A stretch of DNA of 28,593 nucleotides, from NCBI GenBank assembly GCA_030849065.1, contig JASAON010001444.1:1-28593 (forward strand), given 5' to 3'. Numbering within the stretch: position 1 is the stretch's first letter; every line of letters begins with the position of its first letter. The translations under genes and the position numbers were made by a program. The DNA is from Jaenimonas drosophilae (Eukaryota > Euglenozoa > Kinetoplastea > Trypanosomatida > Trypanosomatidae). Below the pieces are notes generated by a model that ran no database searches, had not been told where the DNA came from, and saw only the letters and a program-made list of their open reading frames with translations. This document shows positions 25,079 to 28,593 of the stretch, in pieces.

Positions 25079-26974
25079 TCAACACTCAGCGGTAGTGGCG
25101 TCATCCGTGGTGGTGCTCATCAACCCAGGTGCGCGCATCTCCGCCAAGTGTTTCAGCAGTGCGTGCATGCTATCAATCTCCTTGGAGCGAGCCGCTTCCA
25201 GCACTTGCATGTCGGAGCGAAGACTGTGGAGCTCATCACGTTGTGCGTGTTGCTGATCACGAATGTACTGTGATAGTGTAGTGAGGGCCGTCTCCAAGGC
25301 CTCTAGCCGATGGATTGATCCCGATGATTCCTGTTCTTGTTGTTGTTGTTGTTGGTAGGCTCGTTCACGGGAAACAAGCATCTCTTGCTCCCGCTCCTCC
25401 TCTAAAAGTTGTTGCTGCTGAATGAGTGCGATATCATCATCCCTCACCGCAAACAACACGTTGTTGTTTGGGTGATCGGCCGCATTCGCCGAGGAGCTCC
25501 CCGCGGAGGTGGAGCGCCCCTGTGGCTCTAACCGTTCTTCGCTCCTCTCAAAACTGCGCGAGCGGCCCGCGGCCCACACATCCACGTGTGCTCCACGAGG
25601 TGGTGTGCCGGCCTTCATCATGGGTGGCAAGCCAACAGGAGTTGGCTGAGGCAACGAGGATGTACGTGGAGGTGCAGGTGCAACACTGCCGGCGTGCAAT
25701 CGTCGCTGACTCTCCTCCGCCGGCGTGGCGGAGATGCGTGCCACGCCAGACGAAGCCTTCGTCACGCGCGATGCTTGACTGCGCTCCACGAGACCAGATC
25801 TCCACAGCATCACCACCTTATCTCTACCACCCGAGGCAAAGAAGCGGCCATCGTCGCTGATGCGGCAGCTCCGCACCGCCCCATCATGGCCCTCCATCGT
25901 GCAGAATAAGAATCCTTCGTTGATGTCCCACAAACGCAACGCCCCGTCTTGCCCGGCGGAGAGCAGCCAACCTCCACTTGGATCAATATCGATACAATTC
26001 ACTCCGCCAAGATGCGCGTTGGCGTAGTGCTGAATGAGCCCATAACGGGGCATCCTCATGTTGCTGCTGTTGTTGGTGCTGGAGGAAGTGCCATATCCAG
26101 AGCGGAGATCGTAGACGTTGATGCTACCACCTGCATCCCCCGCCGCCACGGAATAGCCATCTGGGTGAAACGCCATGGCCTGCACAGAGCCCGTGGCGTC
26201 GTAGAAGGTGTGCGCCACCTGCCGCGTACGAATATCCCACACATGCACGCATTGATCATCACCGCCACTGGCAACAAGATGTTGGTAGGAGGAGGCCACA
26301 CGTGCGGCTGGTACAGCGATGCACCGCACCCAGTTGGTGTGGCCACCGCCACGTACGCCACTCGGGGCAGAAAAGCTCCCCACAAAACGGTTCGTGTGCC
26401 CATCACCGCCAACACCTCGTCCCAGGCTGAGGTGGTTGAGATCCCACATCTTCACCGCCTTATCATCTCCAGCCGTGAAGAGATGATCGCTGCCGTCATT
26501 GGCAAAGGCCATGGCGCGTGTGGCACCCCCATGTGCTCGCCATGCGCAGCAATGTTCTTCATCACTGCTATCAATCTGGCTAGACATCGTGGAAGGAAAG
26601 CTGCTCGTGCTTCGACGGAGGTTGGGCAGCCACAAACGTGCGTACCCGTCTTGCCCGCCACTGGCCACGATCGATGTTTTTGTGCTGAAGGCGACGGTGT
26701 TGATGGGCCCACGATGGCCGAGAAAGCGCAGCGCACGTGTGGTTGGTGAGGCATCCCATAGAAGAACGGCACCATCCGCACCACCGGATAGAATCTTTGG
26801 TGGAGGCGCCGTCGATGGAGATGAAGGCTTGCGTGCGGAGGTGGCACCTTCTCTTCGTGTGTAGGAGCTCTGTTTTGTTGTTTGCGTTGGCTGAATATCC
26901 ACGGCGAGGATGCCTTGGCGATGACCGCGGAACGTCATTTCAAGCGTTGGCGCAGTGGCTGGGGTACGCATCAT
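25079..26974 (-). CDS. POC1: POC1-like centriole/basal-body WD40 protein
   Basis: 631 residues, ATG at 26974 (a second Met follows at once), TGA at 25079. POC1 builds and stabilises the inner scaffold of centriole and basal-body triplet microtubules. Residues about 8-393 are seven WD40 repeats forming one propeller. The opening repeats match POC1 closely: LEMTFRGHRQGILAVDIQP, then GGADGAVLLWDASPTTRALR, then FLGHRGPINTVAFS and GGQDGYARLWLPN. Later repeats include TAGDDKAVKMWDL, SAGQDGALRLWDI and SGGRDKVVMLWRS. A disordered linker (about 395-530) leads to a C-terminal coiled coil (about 545-620, HRLEALETALTTLSQYIRDQ) as in POC1. An insertion of about 30 Ser/Pro/Arg-rich residues splits the first repeat. 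WD40 family is certain; POC1 identity rests on the first two repeats and the C-terminal coil. Confidence 0.85.
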   Translation of the reverse strand: MMRTPATAPTLEMTFRGHRQGILAVDIQPTQTTKQSSYTRREGATSARKPSSPSTAPPPKILSGGADGAVLLWDASPTTRALRFLGHRGPINTVAFSTKTSIVASGGQDGYARLWLPNLRRSTSSFPSTMSSQIDSSDEEHCCAWRAHGGATRAMAFANDGSDHLFTAGDDKAVKMWDLNHLSLGRGVGGDGHTNRFVGSFSAPSGVRGGGHTNWVRCIAVPAARVASSYQHLVASGGDDQCVHVWDIRTRQVAHTFYDATGSVQAMAFHPDGYSVAAGDAGGSINVYDLRSGYGTSSSTNNSSNMRMPRYGLIQHYANAHLGGVNCIDIDPSGGWLLSAGQDGALRLWDINEGFLFCTMEGHDGAVRSCRISDDGRFFASGGRDKVVMLWRSGLVERSQASRVTKASSGVARISATPAEESQRRLHAGSVAPAPPRTSSLPQPTPVGLPPMMKAGTPPRGAHVDVWAAGRSRSFERSEERLEPQGRSTSAGSSSANAADHPNNNVLFAVRDDDIALIQQQQLLEEEREQEMLVSRERAYQQQQQQEQESSGSIHRLEALETALTTLSQYIRDQQHAQRDELHSLRSDMQVLEAARSKEIDSMHALLKHLAEMRAPGLMSTTTDDATTAEC

Positions 26975-27004
26975 GGTGAGCTACTGAAGAATGTACGTAT
27001 ACAC

Positions 27005-27021
27005 GTGTGTGTGTGTGTGTG
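27005..27021. repeat. GT microsatellite in the presumed POC1 leader
   Basis: About eight GT units, read as CA on the transcribed strand, located 31-47 bases before the POC1 start codon. Confidence 0.85.
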
Positions 27022-27062
27022 GCACTCTCTTCACCAACTACACCAACAAAAATGAGTGTTGG

Positions 27063-27092
27063 CTGAACATAATGGAGAAGAAGGCAAGAGAT
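27063..27092 (-). promoter_or_regulatory. Putative trans-splice acceptor of POC1
   Basis: Minus-strand ATCTCTTGCCTTCTTCTCC tract followed by TTCAG, AG at 27064-27063, giving a leader of about 88 nt that would include the CA run. Confidence 0.5.
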
Positions 27093-27360
27093 TGTACAGG
27101 TGGGTGAGGTGGCAGCCACGCAACAACATGATGATGATGATCGTCCAACGATGACGTACTACAAGAATAAATGTATTCAGCGGATGAGGAGCATCCATCA
27201 CATCTACGTGGAGATAAATAGAATAGAAACACAACCACACGTGGAACAGAGGGTAGGGGAATGGTTCTGATCCCCTCGACGTTGTTGTGTGAGCCTCGTT
27301 GAAGACGCACTCACACCTCACACCATCATCATCTTCATCTTCATCAACAAACAGTTGCAT

Positions 27361-28584
27361 TTAATCTGCTGCACCATCGTTACGAGCTATACGACGAATA
27401 CTCGTTCGACGGAATCGCAGCATAGACTCCACCACCTCATCATCATCATCATCACTCTCCATGGCCAGTTCCAGGAAGGTGGAGGATGTTGCGAATGTTG
27501 TTTCTTCGCCCAAACGCAGCCCGCGACGGTCAACGCGACCCTTGTTCGATGGCGGAGATGCCGTTAGCATATCCAGCGACTCCACCACCACATCATCATC
27601 ATCTTCATCGGCTGCCGTTGTTCGGCGGCCACGCTGACATGGGCAGCACTCACAGCAGAGATCATCACTATCTTCATCATCAAAAACGGCGGTTGCGTTG
27701 GTGGTTTGCTTCGTTGCCCATGTTGTTGTTGTTGTTGTTGGAGCGGCCATGCACTCATCCTCGGCATGTGGCGGCACCACATCATCCTCTTCATCTGAGG
27801 CAGAAACCTGCTTCATTGCGGCGATGATAGCGGCAGAACACAACACCTCCGCGTTGGCCGCACGCCGTTCTCGCTCCTGCTGCTGCATCTCCTGAATCCG
27901 TCGCAGCTGGTCCTGTCGAGCAGATGCCACACCAGCATCCCACGCTTCTTCTTCCGTTCTATACCCAACAGCACCCTCTACATCTACGTTGCTGTTGTTG
28001 TTGTTGGTGGTGCTGCGTTCATGCCGTGAAGCAGGACGAGCCTTTGCCAAAGCACCAGCCAATGCGGCGCTTGACTTGCCACAGATCTCCTCACGCCCAC
28101 CGTTGCGAATGATGTGCTCGTCGTGGTGTTGTTGCTGCAACAGTCGCAGACGCTGCCTCTCTGCCGCACTGTGTTGATGGCGGCTGTGCTTGGGGCAGTC
28201 GCGTCGAAGGACGTGTTGGAGAGCTGCCGCGTCTCCACGTGTGGCGGATGCTGCGGATGATGTTGTGGCGGAAGCCGCACCTCCATGGATGAGATCTTCA
28301 CGAAGTTGTTCGTACTGCGTGCGCAGGAACTGTGGCCGTAGAGGTCCACGTGCTCGCACACCACGGCGAAGAGTGTCGCTGTGTGGCTGAGATGCTTCAC
28401 CAACATCCTCCTCCCCCGCAACACTGTTTAGCGCTTCTTGTTGGTGATGATGAATGAAAGTGTTGTTGGTGTTGCTGGCTACTGCTCTTGGAGCCACGAA
28501 GATTCGATGCCGCCGCTCCTCCTCCTCCACCAAAGACAAGCGTGGGCGCGTTGGGCGAGCAGGACGAAGAATACCGCCACTCAT
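27361..28584 (-). CDS. Acidic protein with Cys cluster, function unknown
   Basis: 407 residues, ATG at 28584 (MSGGILRPARPTRPRL), TAA at 27361. Only nine bases precede the start in this window, so an upstream extension cannot be excluded. The first 20 residues are basic and Pro-rich. About 80-170 is mixed charged sequence including LRPQFLRTQYEQLREDLIHG. About 215-250 is a predicted helix with coiled-coil character (TEEEAWDAGVASARQDQLRR). From about 265 on it is acidic with several Asp/Glu runs and a poly-Thr run. A tight cysteine cluster CCECCPC (C310-C316) sits between acidic runs, and the end is again basic (RFRRTSIRRIARN). No known domain is recognised. Confidence 0.65.
   Translation of the reverse strand: MSGGILRPARPTRPRLSLVEEEERRHRIFVAPRAVASNTNNTFIHHHQQEALNSVAGEEDVGEASQPHSDTLRRGVRARGPLRPQFLRTQYEQLREDLIHGGAASATTSSAASATRGDAAALQHVLRRDCPKHSRHQHSAAERQRLRLLQQQHHDEHIIRNGGREEICGKSSAALAGALAKARPASRHERSTTNNNNSNVDVEGAVGYRTEEEAWDAGVASARQDQLRRIQEMQQQERERRAANAEVLCSAAIIAAMKQVSASDEEDDVVPPHAEDECMAAPTTTTTTWATKQTTNATAVFDDEDSDDLCCECCPCQRGRRTTAADEDDDDVVVESLDMLTASPPSNKGRVDRRGLRLGEETTFATSSTFLELAMESDDDDDEVVESMLRFRRTSIRRIARNDGAAD
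27721..27741. repeat. GTT-type repeat coding poly-Thr
   Basis: The common CAA/GTT repeat read here in the third sense frame (ACA/ACG-type codons), giving poly-Thr in the 407-residue protein. Confidence 0.75.
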
Positions 28585-28593
28585 GTTGTTGCC

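Larger units (their letters stand above)
26975..27360. other. Gap between the 407-residue protein gene and POC1
   Basis: Contains a GT run at 27005-27021 between the candidate POC1 splice acceptor and start codon, plus ATC/GAT-rich sequence near 27325-27350 just after the upstream stop. No gene was recognised. Confidence 0.5.

Noticed and set aside
1..28593. Mobile element, integrated virus, CRISPR array or bacterial operon
   Set aside because: No transposase, reverse transcriptase, integrase, terminal repeats, spaced direct repeats or bacterial ribosome-binding signals were seen; short tandem repeats explain the repetitive sequence.

Overview
The window looks like nuclear DNA of a free-living kinetoplastid flagellate, most likely Bodo saltans or a close relative. 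The evidence is nine long intronless protein genes all on the minus strand, gaps of about 0.25-1 kb with pyrimidine tract plus AG signals ahead of the starts (as expected for spliced-leader trans-splicing), use of all three standard stop codons, and a gene set (POC1, importin beta, SNAP, a giant four-domain cation channel) typical of flagellated eukaryotes. Species assignment is inference; kinetoplastid affinity is fairly secure. No bacterial, viral, rRNA, tRNA or CRISPR signal was found.

Transcription runs right to left. In order: an unknown 407-residue acidic protein (28584-27361); a POC1-type seven-bladed WD40 centriole/basal-body protein (26974-25079); a 2888-residue four-domain voltage-gated cation channel (24330-15664); importin beta (14668-12044); a 250-residue Arg/Ser/Asp-rich protein (11418-10666); a very large low-complexity protein of 1115 residues (10389-7042); a 531-residue acidic protein beginning MGC, a likely dual-acylation signal (6792-5197); a gamma-SNAP-like vesicle fusion adaptor (4434-3145); and a coiled-coil/leucine-rich-repeat protein (2281-464).

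The genes do not form one pathway, as usual in kinetoplastid polycistronic units. Two adjacent ones (POC1 and the channel) could both serve the flagellar apparatus. The stretch 5197-11418 is a block of three rapidly evolving, largely disordered proteins between conserved housekeeping genes. Gaps are rich in CA/GT microsatellites and CAA-type trinucleotide repeats; the same CAA repeat enters coding regions and is read as poly-Asn, poly-Gln or poly-Thr according to frame.

The observation most worth following is the channel: its four pore loops give a W-anchored selectivity set of Q-D-A-E rather than the EEEE of calcium channels or DEKA of sodium channels, each S4 has a short three-charge core, and the II-III linker contains a compact, possibly metal-binding block.
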